Source: Setomelanomma holmii (Eukaryota; Ascomycota; Dothideomycetes; Pleosporales; Phaeosphaeriaceae). From it: DNA of 64,000 nucleotides. Below are positions 44,755 through 55,574 of the stretch, in pieces (within the stretch, counting starts at the first letter, position 1; the number at the start of each line of letters is the position of its first letter). The position numbers and the translations under genes are program-made. The stretch spans positions 192,445 through 256,444 of the forward strand of contig ML978164.1 of NCBI GenBank assembly GCA_010015745.1. The letters are read 5' to 3'. The notes below the pieces were generated by a model, which searched no databases, had not been told where the DNA came from, and saw only the letters and a program-made list of their open reading frames with translations.

Positions 44755-45623
44755 TCAATGTTCCTGCTCGAACTTCCATGTCTCATCCCAACGGTGTCGC
44801 TCAAGATCCCAGGCCCGCGTGCGGCTCAACAGGTTCTCTTTGCGCTGCGAAGTCTCGTGGACCTGATCACCCATCTCCTCGGCCACCAGCTCTTTCAGAC
44901 CTTGAAGTAACTCTGCGTCCAGACATTCGCGTGCCCGCCAGTTCTCGACGAAGCCGAAAATCTCGACTTTGAAAGCGTCGAGATTTGGGCACGACGCTAG
45001 GACGCTCTGGACAGGCGCGAGGTCCACCACAACTCTATCTATCGGCTTCTTTGGTTCACGGAGACAAGGCGTGCCGATGCCAAGAGCGAGATACTGCAAA
45101 GCATTCTCCGCACTTAGGTTCTCACCAAGCTTGTGGAGCCACTTCTCATCCACTGGATCGAAGTAAACGTCAATGAATTCACGATGTTGACGAGCCCAGA
45201 TCGGCATACGACCGATGGATATGGATCGAGCTTTGGACAGCGACAGGATCGTTGCAGACGGCTCTGGTCTGTAGAGCCCATGTGAACGCACAGGCCAGAC
45301 GTTCCAGTGGGCACGCTTGAAGAACAGTGCCATAGCCTCCTCCAAGAACTGTTTGCTCGCCCAAAGGCACGGAGGGAGGCCTTGCTTGAAACGCGCCCTC
45401 CAATTGTCTGCAGTGCGGCGCCGAAAGTCTCCGCGGATGTTATGATACGGCTCGAGAATCTGTACGTTATGGTAACGAGCTACGAGGCCCAGTTTGCATG
45501 TGGAATGTATGCCCCCACGGTATCTTGCTCGTTCCAGATGCCGTCATAGATCATGTCTCGAAGCTCGCGCGGGAGGCCAAAGAAGTCGAACTGTACATCC
45601 GTATTGCGAGAATGAGAGGCCAT
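44755..45623 (-). pseudogene. Frameshifted paralogue of the 41905-42837 gene
   Basis: From ATG 45623 the protein reads FDFFGLPRELRDMIYDGIWNEQDTVGAY, parallel to IKFFDLPLEIREPIYDAFW...AAY in the plus-strand gene. At about 45506-45509 one base is missing: the frame switches between AY and H(S)TCKLGLVARYHN. It then stays open through LPPCLWASKQFLEEAMALFFKRAHWNVWPV to the stop at 44755. Adding one base makes the length an exact 290 codons. The rest shows the same conserved IDVYFDPVDEKWLHKLGE and VEIFGF segments. The single lesion suggests recent inactivation, or a sequencing error to be checked. The two paralogues lie in inverted orientation around the deaminase-type gene. Confidence 0.75.
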
Positions 45624-46430
45624 TGTGTGTGTCGCGTCGTAGTCTTTCAACTGCTTTGTGGTTGATTAATCTTGGTTGTCTGTGGTGCTGAGGTGATGCT
45701 GAGAACTCAAATTGTGGAGAACTTGGGATTTGGTATAAATAAACACGCAAAGAATCTTCGGGCTTCCGCACGGTCACTCAAACGGGCACGTGGGTCATAT
45801 TTCACTTGATGAAGAACTGCCGAGCGTGGTCTCACCCTGCATGATGGAAAATAAGGGGCCTTCAGCGACATCGTGTACAGAGAGATTGATTCGCGAATCT
45901 TGACTTCCCTTGTGCTTCTTCTCAATCTGCTGGGCTAGCACACCTCTTGAAGGTTATCGCCGAATTGATTTGCCAAGCGAAAAGATGCAATTGATTCAAA
46001 CGAATCAGTCGCGAGCGAAACATGACAGCATGGAAGACTTCAATTCTTCAATGATGTCGGGTTCGAGGCGCGAGAAGTGCGTATGTTCGAGCGTCGTATC
46101 GCGCAAGCTGATCAAGATCGGAAGTGACAATGCTTTTAGCACTTCGAAGCGTAGTGGGACTGATCGGGGAATGTTGTACTTCAAGAGTGCGGAATGTAGA
46201 AGAGGATAGGCGCATACGTGAAGTCGTTGCAAGGTAGTCGTTCCTTCTCGCTTCAGACCACGCTTGACCAGATTCCGTTAGCCATGACGTACACCCCTGT
46301 CAGCTTCTAGGTGAACGTCGAGGCAGATCAGGCGCACTAGGCTACCACCAATACAGAATACTCACAACCATCTTGGCCACCACCAAACAGAACCAATCCC
46401 ACAATTTCAACAATATTCAATACTTTCATC
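45624..46430. other. Intergenic, 807 bp
   Basis: Divergent spacer between the frameshifted paralogue and the F-box-like gene. No RNA gene or repeat recognised. Confidence 0.35.
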
Positions 46431-47246
46431 ATGTCGTCTCCAGTCAACCTCGTTCTCTCAACCCCCGAACTCCTCGAATCCATCCTGTTCCACCTCACCC
46501 CAGCACATCTCCTCACCGCCCAACAAATCTCCCAAACCTTCCGCACCACAATCACCTCATCCCCCAAACTCCAATATAAGCTCTTCCTGCGCGCTGATCC
46601 CAACCAACCAAAGAAAGAATGGCTGATCAATCCCCTCCTCCGCAAACACTTCTTACCCTGGTTCGTCATGCCCGACGGCCGTTTTTCAAGCCGCGACTAC
46701 GACAGCTTGCAGCGCATGGATTGGGTCTCGAGTAAGGCCAAGCGCGCAGCATTTTTGCGTAAGGAAGCGAGTTGGCGGAATATGCTACTTATGCAGCCTG
46801 CGCCAAAGGAGTTGCACTTAATCAGATGGACGCATGCGATGGGTGGAGATTCGGAGGCATACGCTACTATTCCGTTTCCTGGGGGTGCGGTGACTATGGG
46901 TCGCGTTTACGACGTCACTGAGCAGTTATTGCGGTATTATATGGGTTCGTATCCGAGTTTTGGATTGAGCTTGAAAGATACAGATGTTGAGCCCGTGGCT
47001 ACATTGTATTTCCGCATGACGTTACAGTGCTGTCCGACGGATGATGACCTGACTGAGCAGCAAATGCTCATATCGGAAGGCACGAATGAAGGTGCGAAGG
47101 TGGACTGGAAGTATAGCGATCGAGCAAGCAGGAGGTTGAAGATGGAGTGGGATACGGATCTGATCGGCGAGAGGGGCGGGGTGGAGGTTTGGGAGTGGAA
47201 TGAATGGTTGAGGAAGAGCGGAGAATTGATTTCGGATGTTAGATAA
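46431..47246 (+). CDS. F-box-like protein of unknown function
   Basis: Single exon, 271 aa. The N-terminus (about 8-45: LSTPELLESILFHLTPAHLLTAQQ and following) is a short F-box-like module with the LPxELxxxI pattern in variant form and a helix ending in QTFRTTITSSPKLQYKLFL. The remaining residues include RKEASWRNMLLMQPAPK, a phrase seen in many fungal F-box-like accessory proteins, and a Trp-rich C-terminus. Such proteins may serve as SCF substrate adaptors, but no repeat-type substrate domain (WD40, LRR) is visible. Intact frame; convergent with the C2H2 gene. Confidence 0.7.
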   Translation: MSSPVNLVLSTPELLESILFHLTPAHLLTAQQISQTFRTTITSSPKLQYKLFLRADPNQPKKEWLINPLLRKHFLPWFVMPDGRFSSRDYDSLQRMDWVSSKAKRAAFLRKEASWRNMLLMQPAPKELHLIRWTHAMGGDSEAYATIPFPGGAVTMGRVYDVTEQLLRYYMGSYPSFGLSLKDTDVEPVATLYFRMTLQCCPTDDDLTEQQMLISEGTNEGAKVDWKYSDRASRRLKMEWDTDLIGERGGVEVWEWNEWLRKSGELISDVR

Positions 47247-47629
47247 CAAGGGATGATTGGGACAATGCTATCTTGAAGGTCAAAGGTCGCTTGAAGACAA
47301 TACAATGTGCTCCGTGTGGCTTCCCTCAGCTGGCGTAGCAAGGGTTTTATATTGAAGGAGCGTACGAAGTTGGATTCATTCTTTCAGTATAGCGAAAACT
47401 AGCAATAAGATCTACCAGTAATTAACACGATCGAACAATGAAATCAACGCAGAATACGCCGGCCCTCCGCAGGAACACCGGAAACCATAAGTGAAGTAGA
47501 TGATCGCAACAGGTCTTAGGAAAGGAAAGAAGGGCCAGAACATGATTGAAAACAATAACTGGAAGCTAAGATGACAGAGCGGAAGCTGAGATCCCAAGAA
47601 TTTTAGAGGATAGAGATGCGACTCGCCTG
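47247..47629. other. Convergent intergenic region, 383 bp
   Basis: 3' flanks of the F-box-like and C2H2 genes; nothing else seen. Confidence 0.35.
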
Positions 47630-48724
47630 CTAAGTATGTCTGAGACTTTTTCGGAGGCGACTTAATGCCGGTAGGTTGCAAGTATTGATGTCTTCCCAGA
47701 CGGGATAGAGCTCGAACTTGGGCCATACGCGTAGAATTGTGCGACGATGCAGTCTCACTTCGTCTGGAATGAAAGTACACTTCTCGATACAGTACGCTTT
47801 TCGACCAAAACAGGAATCTGCACATGAATCGTGCCGTGCACAAGTCGGGCCCTGGTAGTGTGCCTGCATAAAATGGTCGACAAAAGCACCGTGGTCATAG
47901 ACGCGCTTATTGCGCGGGTATACTGGATAGACGACTTGGCATGTCTCTGTGTCATACCCTCGCTGCTTGAGCAAGTCATGGAAAGAGTTGCGCTGCTTAA
48001 GATCGTGCTTCTCGTAGAGATGAGTGAGGAGGTTGTCCAGTCTGTGCATGTGCACCTTAGAGGAGCATCGAGGCAATGGACATGTTCGATAACGACCTAG
48101 TGGCTCGCGAGTCCATCCCCACAGAGCTTGGCCATGAATAGCCACTAGGTCTCTAGGTAATTCGATCTTGCAAGTGGGACAAGTAGGGATCGTATCATCG
48201 TCATGCCCAGCAAGCATGTGATCATTGAGCTTGTCTCGTCGCGTGAATGCTTGAGTTCCCACCCGCTCACACTTTAGTGCCAGACAGCTGTGAAGTCTTC
48301 GCGGCCCATACTTCAGACGATGGCGGTTAAGATCTCCTTTACGCCTGAATGGTCCTGCTGTACAGCCTTTAGCCTCGCAAACGAAAAATTGGCAAGGCGA
48401 GCAGTCGCTGGACACAAAGGGAGTTTGCGCTTCACCGGTGAAGGCATCGGACTTGAGCATCTCTGGCGGAGGTGATAGCGCCAATCGAACTTCGCCAGGT
48501 CTAGAGTATGTCGAAGAAGCCCTTCTGTTAGCTTATGTCTTTTTTTTAACTCACCTATCACCAGGCTGCAACAGCCCAGCCTCCTCAACAACGCCGTCCT
48601 CCTCTTCCCAAATCGGCCCGCAGGGCCCAGCCATGACGTCCTCATACAGCTTCGTCCAATCGGTCTCGTCGATATCCTGGTAGAGGTCCATCTCCCAGTC
48701 GGCGTTGTTGATGTAGTCGGACAT
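47630..48724 (-). CDS. C2H2 zinc-finger protein
   Basis: Two exons: 48724-48555 and 48500-47630, with a 54-bp intron (GTGAGT...CTCTAG); 346 aa. Exon 1 encodes an acidic N-terminus (MSDYINNADWEMDLYQDIDE...), which could act as a transactivation region. Exon 2 carries Cys/His fingers: CEAKGC...RRKGDLNRHRLKYG and CLALKC...FTRRDKLNDHMLAGH, followed by a Cys/His-rich region with CPTCKIEL, CPLPRCSS...LLTHLYEKH and a later His/Cys block. The pattern is common in uncharacterised Pezizomycotina zinc-finger proteins, presumably nuclear DNA binders. The frame upstream of the chosen ATG stays open to an ATG at 49135. I chose 48724 because the upstream sequence is Arg/His-rich without recognisable structure. 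Confidence 0.75.
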
Positions 48725-49515
48725 GATTGGCTGCTTCGTCTTGGCGAGAAGGGCGTGAAGGATGAGGCTGAGGTTGCTAAATCTGGATTGGTGGAGTGTG
48801 GGTCGAGCGTGCAGAGGGGCGCAGGAAGCGGTAAGACGGATGCGGTAGTCGTTGGCGAGTTCGTGGATGTTGGTGTGCGAATTCCGAGCAAAAATTGAGC
48901 AAAACGGGTGAGGTTGGGTGCTGGGGACATGGTGACTATATGCTTGCTGGAACTGCCCATCGCGCCAGCGCGCCAAGAGAAGGGCACGACGTCCATTGAC
49001 CCTTGCCTCAGAAATGGCCTGAGCTAGTGCACAGCCAGGATAGACTCGATGCCCATGGTAATCATGAAAGTTCCTTGTGTGCGACATCTGACTCGCAAAT
49101 GCCAGCAATTCCCTATCCCCTCTCTGCCTTGCCATAAACTGTTCGCAATATCCAAGACCTCCTAGATCCTCCTTCAGCCCTCAGAGATTTCCAAAATTAT
49201 CTCTGTCGAAAGGGTATCTGTATATGGTAGATCAAGCAACTTCGAGACACAAAGCGGTGCCTTACTTTGTGGCCATTAACATTCTTCGCCCCTCTGTAGT
49301 CACCTGTCATGTTTGTCCGCAATAGCCTCCGTTAGCAACTTGTGTTAGCGCAATTGCAGAGCAAAAAGCACCAAGAATCGTTAAAATCTGTACCACGTTG
49401 TCGAACAAAGGAATCTCAGATTTCGTATTTTACGGAATAGCTGACACTGTACAAGATATAGAACACGCTATCCCTGCTCAATCACCAACCCACCCAATGC
49501 ACATCTAACTCGCGC
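48725..49515. other. Spacer with possible 5' extension of the C2H2 gene, 791 bp
   Basis: 48725-49135 is an in-frame open extension of the C2H2 gene; the rest, up to the CYT1 stop, is 3' flank of CYT1. No RNA gene seen. Confidence 0.4.
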
Positions 49516-50846
49516 TTATTGGTTGGTCTTGCCCTGTGTGTTGGGCTTCTTGATGCTGTCGAGGATGCTCTTCTGCTGCGGTGGGGTGTATGCGAGCTTC
49601 CGTGTCTTTAGCGGTGCCCACTTGTACCTATGGAATTGTTAGTCTCCAGTAAACATCGTTCTTCGTCATGAAACTGCTTACCTCTTGACCCACACGCTGA
49701 TGGCGAACAAGACACTGGTGACAGCCAAAACCTTCCATCCCATCTTCTTGCGCTCGTCCATCTCTGGCTCGGCAGTCCAATTCAAAAACTCAACGACATC
49801 CTTAGCCATCTGCGAAGTCGAGGCCTTGGTACCATCATCGTATTCGACCAAATCGTCGTACAAGACACGTGCCATAGCGATACCGGTTCCTGGGAAGTAG
49901 GGGTTAAAGTTGAGACCTTCTTGAACAACAGCACCCGCAGGTGGCTCCTCAGGGTAACCAGTCAACAAACTGAAGATGTAGTTGCAGCCACCGTGACGAG
50001 CCTTGACCATGAGCGATAGGTCCGGGGGCAGAGCACCATTGTTGGCAGCGCGAGCGGCCTCGTCGTTCTTGTAAGGGGCGGGCATGTAATCTGACAGCTT
50101 TCCGGGGCGCTTCTCGATCTCGCCCTCGTTGTTGGGTTCAGTATCGTACTCGTTCTCCTCGGCGAGCGCCTTGGCCTCATCGACAGTCATGAATTGACCG
50201 ACAACGGCCCGGTAGGGAACACGAGAGATCGAGTGGCAGGACGCGCAGACCTCTCGGTAGACCTGGAAACCGCGGCGGAGTCTGCCATATATTAGATGTC
50301 GACCCTAGCTGCATTGCGGGCGTACTTACGCGGCGTGATCAAATGTCTTGTGCCACTTCGAGTGTTCCCACGGGTACTGAGTTGGGTGCAGACTGTGTTC
50401 CGTATCGTCAGTGCCTTTTCTCAACCAACATCCCACAGCTCCCCTCAACCGAAGATCGCATGTAGTGCCACTCACCCTTCTTCCGCAGGTGTCATGGCAT
50501 CGACGCTGCGTCCGAATTGCTGATAGTACCATGCCGTGGATCCGATAGCGAAAACGGTGGCGCCGATGGGGAAGGCGTTGCTTTTGAGGGTCGAAGCAGC
50601 TCCCTCGGTAGAAGTGCTGGACGTCGAACCCGCGCGCTATATCATCCAATTCGTCAGCCATCATCCCAATTGACAAAGAAGAAGCCCCAAGCGATGAATT
50701 GCAGTCGGTGCTGGTATGTGGAAGCTCGCGGGAGCTGTCGGGTTGGAGTGGATTGCTGAGAGTCGTACCGAAGCTGTCCTGCTGGAAGCATTGCGAGCCG
50801 CGGCGCCGGCTGAGCGCGCCGTACGCAGTGCTGATCGAGCCAACAT
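49516..50846 (-). CDS. CYT1: Cytochrome c1, heme protein of complex III
   Basis: Five exons: 50846-50769, 50636-50476, 50392-50330, 50281-49682 and 49627-49516 (introns of 132, 83, 48 and 54 bp); 337 aa. The N-terminus is an Arg/Ala/Ser-rich mitochondrial presequence, followed by a hydrophobic stretch (FPIGATVFAIGST) that acts as the inner-membrane sorting signal. WEHSKWHKTFDHAALRRGFQVYREVCASCH contains the heme-binding CxxCH in exon 4. PGTGIAMARVLYDD carries the axial Met ligand. A C-terminal membrane anchor (WKVLAVTSVLFAISVW) precedes the basic matrix tail, which the last intron splits. The protein carries electrons from the Rieske protein to cytochrome c in the intermembrane space. It is divergent from the aminopeptidase gene; a CCAAT box lies upstream. 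Confidence 0.95.
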
Positions 50847-52089
50847 GCTGAGTTCGAGCTGGCTCGTGGCGAGGAAGGAGTGGATCAATGGGGTCGTGGA
50901 CGGTGGTGTGAAGTGGAGGGTCCAGTCGTCGATTCCCGATTTCTTGCGAGACTTGGCGCGCCTTCCAAAGTCAGCGAAAGCAGGATTGCGCTGATTGGCT
51001 CAGCACAACACCACCACAAAACCTATGATTCCTGCACGTTCTGCGCTGGCAACTTCTTCATGTCTAGGACGATCAACCACATAACCCATTTGCTGGCCGA
51101 GTACTCATGTCTGAGCGTCTCAAATCAGGGCACAATTGCGGTTCACATGCAAGGCGGCGCTGCAGAAAGGATTATATGAGCAGGGCGCCGTTCCAAACAC
51201 TCCATGACAGATATCAAGCGCAACCATAGAGTTGCGATATTTGCCAGATGACCGACGAGAAGGACGGAGGACCAAACTCTCATAAGAGTTTTCGATTTGC
51301 TCAACGATCATTGCGCAGAATGATAAAGGTATATGTGTCTTGTGATCTCTATGTTGCCCTGTAAAGCTTTCCTCGTCCTAACACTTCATGATAATGCACT
51401 GCGATTTGCTCGCGGGACCTAGTCTAATGCACACAACACTTGTCATAGACCATGTGAGATAGAAATGGACATAAAGGGCGTCCATCGAGGCTAGTATGTG
51501 GCAACTTCTTCTATACCCGACCACTCATGAAGGAATTGTGGAGAGGCTCAAACGAGTGCTTGGTGTTCGGTCTGACAAGGCTGACGACATTGTCGCCAGA
51601 ACGTCCAGCGTCTCCGCTAATTGAGATGAAGCTGGGAGGACTCCTTGCGTGAGGAAAGAAAACAGAAACTCGCCAGCAGACGGGGATTTGTAGCCGAATG
51701 CACAGTGGCTTGTGCGCTTAGTATTGTGCATGCCTTGGCATAGACGTATGCAGGGCGCCTTTGCCCTCCCGGGCTCGAAAACAGCCATCGACCAATTGAG
51801 AGGGCGCGCATTCCTCCTCATGCGCTGCTACAGGTCAAATGGCGGCTGGCATAAAGCAGACCAAGTGCTCTTCAGCACGGAGCGGTGGACTGCAAGGCCT
51901 ACCATCACCGCTCTTTCCCGCAGCAAACGCCTGAGCCCTCGCCGGGAGCTCTTGCACACCAGCCCCACGACCAACACTATTTACCCCGCCAGACAAACAC
52001 GGCCCTTTGACAACACCCCGCGACACGCCCTCAATCCCTCTCGACTCACTCCTCTTGTTACACGACGACACTGCTCGCATAGAAGAAAC
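50847..52089. other. Divergent intergenic region of CYT1 and the aminopeptidase, 1243 bp
   Basis: Contains the CCAAT element near CYT1 and, from 51820, an in-frame open extension of the aminopeptidase gene. The middle part (51050-51800) shows no gene. Confidence 0.4.
50994..50998 (-). promoter_or_regulatory. CCAAT box upstream of CYT1
   Basis: ATTGG on the plus strand gives CCAAT on the CYT1 strand, 148 bp before the ATG. HAP/CBC complexes activate respiratory genes through such sites in yeasts and moulds. A single pentamer is weak evidence. Confidence 0.35.
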
Positions 52090-54835
52090 ATGTGCCGCCA
52101 CTTTGGAGCAGAACCCCATGGATCAGCCACCATTGCCGCCGCGCGAGAGGTGCTTCCTACTAATGTCAAGCCAATACACTATGACCTGACACTGGAGCCA
52201 AACTTCGAGGATTTCACCTACGAGGGCAAGGTCACCATTGAGTATGCAATTGCGCACCTATGCATGGCAGCAAGCGCTAACATGGCCCAGCTTAGACGTC
52301 GACGAGGACACCACATCGATCTCCCTCAACACCAACGAAGTCACAATCCACTCCACGAAAGTCACCACAGGCGATCAGACCATCTCAGATTCGCCGACTG
52401 TTTCCCACGATGCAGACTCAGAGACAACGAAAGTCAGCTTTGAGAAGACCATCTCGAAGGGAAGCAAGGCAAAGCTCACCATGACCTTCTCTGGTATTCT
52501 CAACGACAAGATGGCAGGATTCTACCGCTCGTCGTTCAAGGCCGCCAACGGCTCGACCACATACTTGGCCACAACCCAGATGGAACCAACCGACGCGCGA
52601 CGGGCGTTCCCTTGCTTCGACGAGCCAGCGCTCAAAGCCAAGTTTACAGTCACATTGGTTGCAGACGACAAGATGACGTGCTTGAGCAACATGGACGTGG
52701 CGTCTGAGAAGACAGTAGACTCGAAAGTCACCGGTGGAAAGCGAAAGGCCGTAACTTTCAACCCTACACCGCTCATGTCAACCTACCTCTTGGCGTTCGT
52801 TGTTGGAGAGCTCAACTACATCGAGTCAAATGCCTTTCGTGTACCCGTTCGCGTCTATGCGCCGACGGACAGGAATATTGAACATGGCAGGTTCTCACTC
52901 GATCTCGCTGCAAAGACACTTGCTTTCTACGAAAAGACATTCGATAGCCCGTTCCCATTGCCAAAGATGGACATGATCGCGATTCCCGACTTTAGTGCTG
53001 GCGCCATGGAAAACTGGGGTCTCATAACGTATCGTGTTGTAGATGTGCTTATTGATGAAAAGGTCAGCGGTGCAGCTGTAAAGGAGCGCGTAGCCGAGAC
53101 TGTGCAACACGAGCTTGCGCATCAGTGGTTCGGTAATCTGGTGACCATGGACTTCTGGGATGGACTGTGGCTAAACGAGGGATTTGCAACATGGATGTCT
53201 TGGTACTCATGCAACATTTTCTACCCCGACTGGAAAGTATGGGAAGGTTATGTTACAGACAACCTCGCGGGCGCTTTGTCGCTCGACTCGCTGCGCAGTA
53301 GTCATCCTATCGAGGTCCCAGTGAAGCGCGCTGATGAGATTAACCAAATCTTCGACGCCATCTCGTACTCGAAGGGCTCTAGTGTCATCCGCATGATCTC
53401 AAAATATATCGGGGAGGAGACCTTCATGGAAGGCATTCGCCGCTATCTCAAGAAGCATGCGTACGGAAACACGGAGACTGGCGACCTGTGGGCTGCATTG
53501 AGCGATGCGAGTGGCAAAAATGTCGGCAAGGTCATGGACATTTGGACAAAGAAGGTCGGCTACCCCGTCGTCACTGTCACGGAGGGTTCCGACTCCATCC
53601 ACCTAAAGCAGAACCGCTACCTTCGCACAGCCGATGTCAAGCCCGAGGAGGATGAGGTGTTGTACCCGGTGTTCCTTGGGTTGCGAACCAAGGACGGTGT
53701 CAACGAGGACTTGACACTCTTCGACCGCGAAGCCGATTACAATTTGAAGGACCTTGACTTCTTCAAGCTTAACGCCGATCACTCTGGACTATATCGTACC
53801 TCCTATACGCCAGAGAGGTTACGAAAGCTAGGTCTCGCAGCAAGGGACGGCCTTCTCACGGTGGAAGACAAAGCTGGTATGATCGCCGATGCTGGCTCTC
53901 TAGCTGCTTCGGGTTATCAGAAGTCGTCTGGAATTCTATCACTTCTGGAAAGCTTCAAGAGCGAGCCTGATTTCGTGGTGTGGCAAGAAATCACAGGTCG
54001 CATTGGCTCGCTCCGTGGTGCTTGGTTATTTGAAGACCAAACGGTCAAGGATGCCTTGAAACAGTTCCAGCTGGATCTTGTCAAGGACAAAGCACATGCG
54101 CTGGGCTGGACCTTTACCGAGAATGACGGACACATTGAGCAACAATTCAAGAGCTTGATGTTTGGCGCAGCCGGCATCGCTGGCGATGAGCAGATCACCA
54201 AAGCATCATTCGATATGCTCAACAAGTTCAAGGCCGGAGACAAGTCGGCCATCCACCCCAACATTCGTGGCAGTGTGTACGCCATTGTCCTTGCACAGGG
54301 TGGCAAGGATGAAGTAAGTGACTGAAACCTACCAATTGGTGTCGCAAGCTAACACTTACAGTACGACGTCGTCGTCAATGAATACAAGAACGCTGCAACC
54401 GCGGACGAGCGCAATTCTGCGTTACGCTCGCTAGGTCGTGCGAAGTCGCCTGAACTGGTTCAGCGCACTCTCGACTATGCTTTGAGCGAGGACGTGAAGG
54501 GTCAAGATATCTATCTTCCTATCTCTGCTTTGCGCGGCCATCAAGAGGGTTGCAACGCTCTCTGGCGATGGGTCAAGGACAACTGGGACGAGCTGGAGCG
54601 CAGACTGCCCCCCAGTCTGAGCATGCTGAGCTCTGTCGTTTCCATGGCCACGTCAAGCTTCACCCACCGTGAGCATATCAAGGATATCCAGTCCTTCTTT
54701 GCCAATAAGAGCACAAAGGGCTTCGATATGTCGCTCTCGCAGAGCATCGATAGCATAAACGCCAAGGCGAATTGGGTAGAGAGGGACGCCGCGGATGTGA
54801 AGAAGTGGCTCCAAGAGCACAAGTACCTGCAGTAG
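52090..54835 (+). CDS. M1-family zinc aminopeptidase (Aap1/Ape2-type)
   Basis: Three exons: 52090-52241, 52291-54313 and 54362-54835 (introns of 49 and 48 bp); 882 aa. The first intron joins VTID to LDVDEDTTSISLNTNE. Substrate-binding GAMENWGL and the zinc site HELAHQWFGN with downstream WLNEGFATW are complete. The C-terminal ERAP1-like helical domain (about 530-870) follows. The length fits fungal Aap1/Ape2 and human puromycin-sensitive aminopeptidase, which trim N-terminal residues from peptides in the cytosol. The start MCRHFGAEPHG is the usual one. The frame remains open upstream to ATG 51820, giving a 90-residue Arg-rich extension that could be a mitochondrial leader. Confidence 0.94.
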
Positions 54836-55574
54836 GCGGCGCACAACAAGCACTCCAGATCAATTGGGATGCTGCTCAATCAAGATCTCGATGTTCATCG
54901 TTAGAATGACCGCAGTAGATCTATGTACAATACACAAAAGCAATAAAGGCTCATCATAATTCTGGGCTGTTATCTCGCCCATTTCGTATCTGTGTCAATG
55001 ATGCACATGTCTTACTGCTTCCAGACCAGATCTCCAAGACATTTCACTGGGCAAGATGGCGTCACAGCCCTTGCTGCCAACACTAAGACTGTACTCAATT
55101 GACTTGTTCGGGTAACAACTGTGTGGTAAGCTTGAACCGCGCATCGTTGGTAAGAGCTGCTGCAGGGATGTGTGCCAGAACCACAGCAAGGGCAAGAGGT
55201 TCCGAGGGCATTCCGAATAGAGTGGATCCGCAACGTCAGCCCGTTCGACGCACGCCAGGCCGCCAAACATGTGAGAATCGTCACTCAAGCCTCCGCGTCC
55301 CATGGCTGCGGACACATATCCTCTGCGCCTGTGTGGCACTTGAACGCCGTCTCACTAGCATCGGATGCCCATGCCTATATGTTCTCGCCCCGTTGCAATT
55401 GCACTCGCTCGTTCACACCTACTCGAGAAGCTCAACAAGTCGCCAACGGCACCAAATCCGGGTAGGCGCACGCAGTACAATCCCCTGCATAGATTGCTCC
55501 TTTCCTGCGTGTCGTGAGCTGCGGAAACTATCGTAAGGACAGCGAGGTGGTTACAGTAGTGTAAAGCACGCGAA
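54836..55574. other. Intergenic, 739 bp
   Basis: 3' flank of the aminopeptidase and promoter of the dolichol kinase. No further feature seen. Confidence 0.35.
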
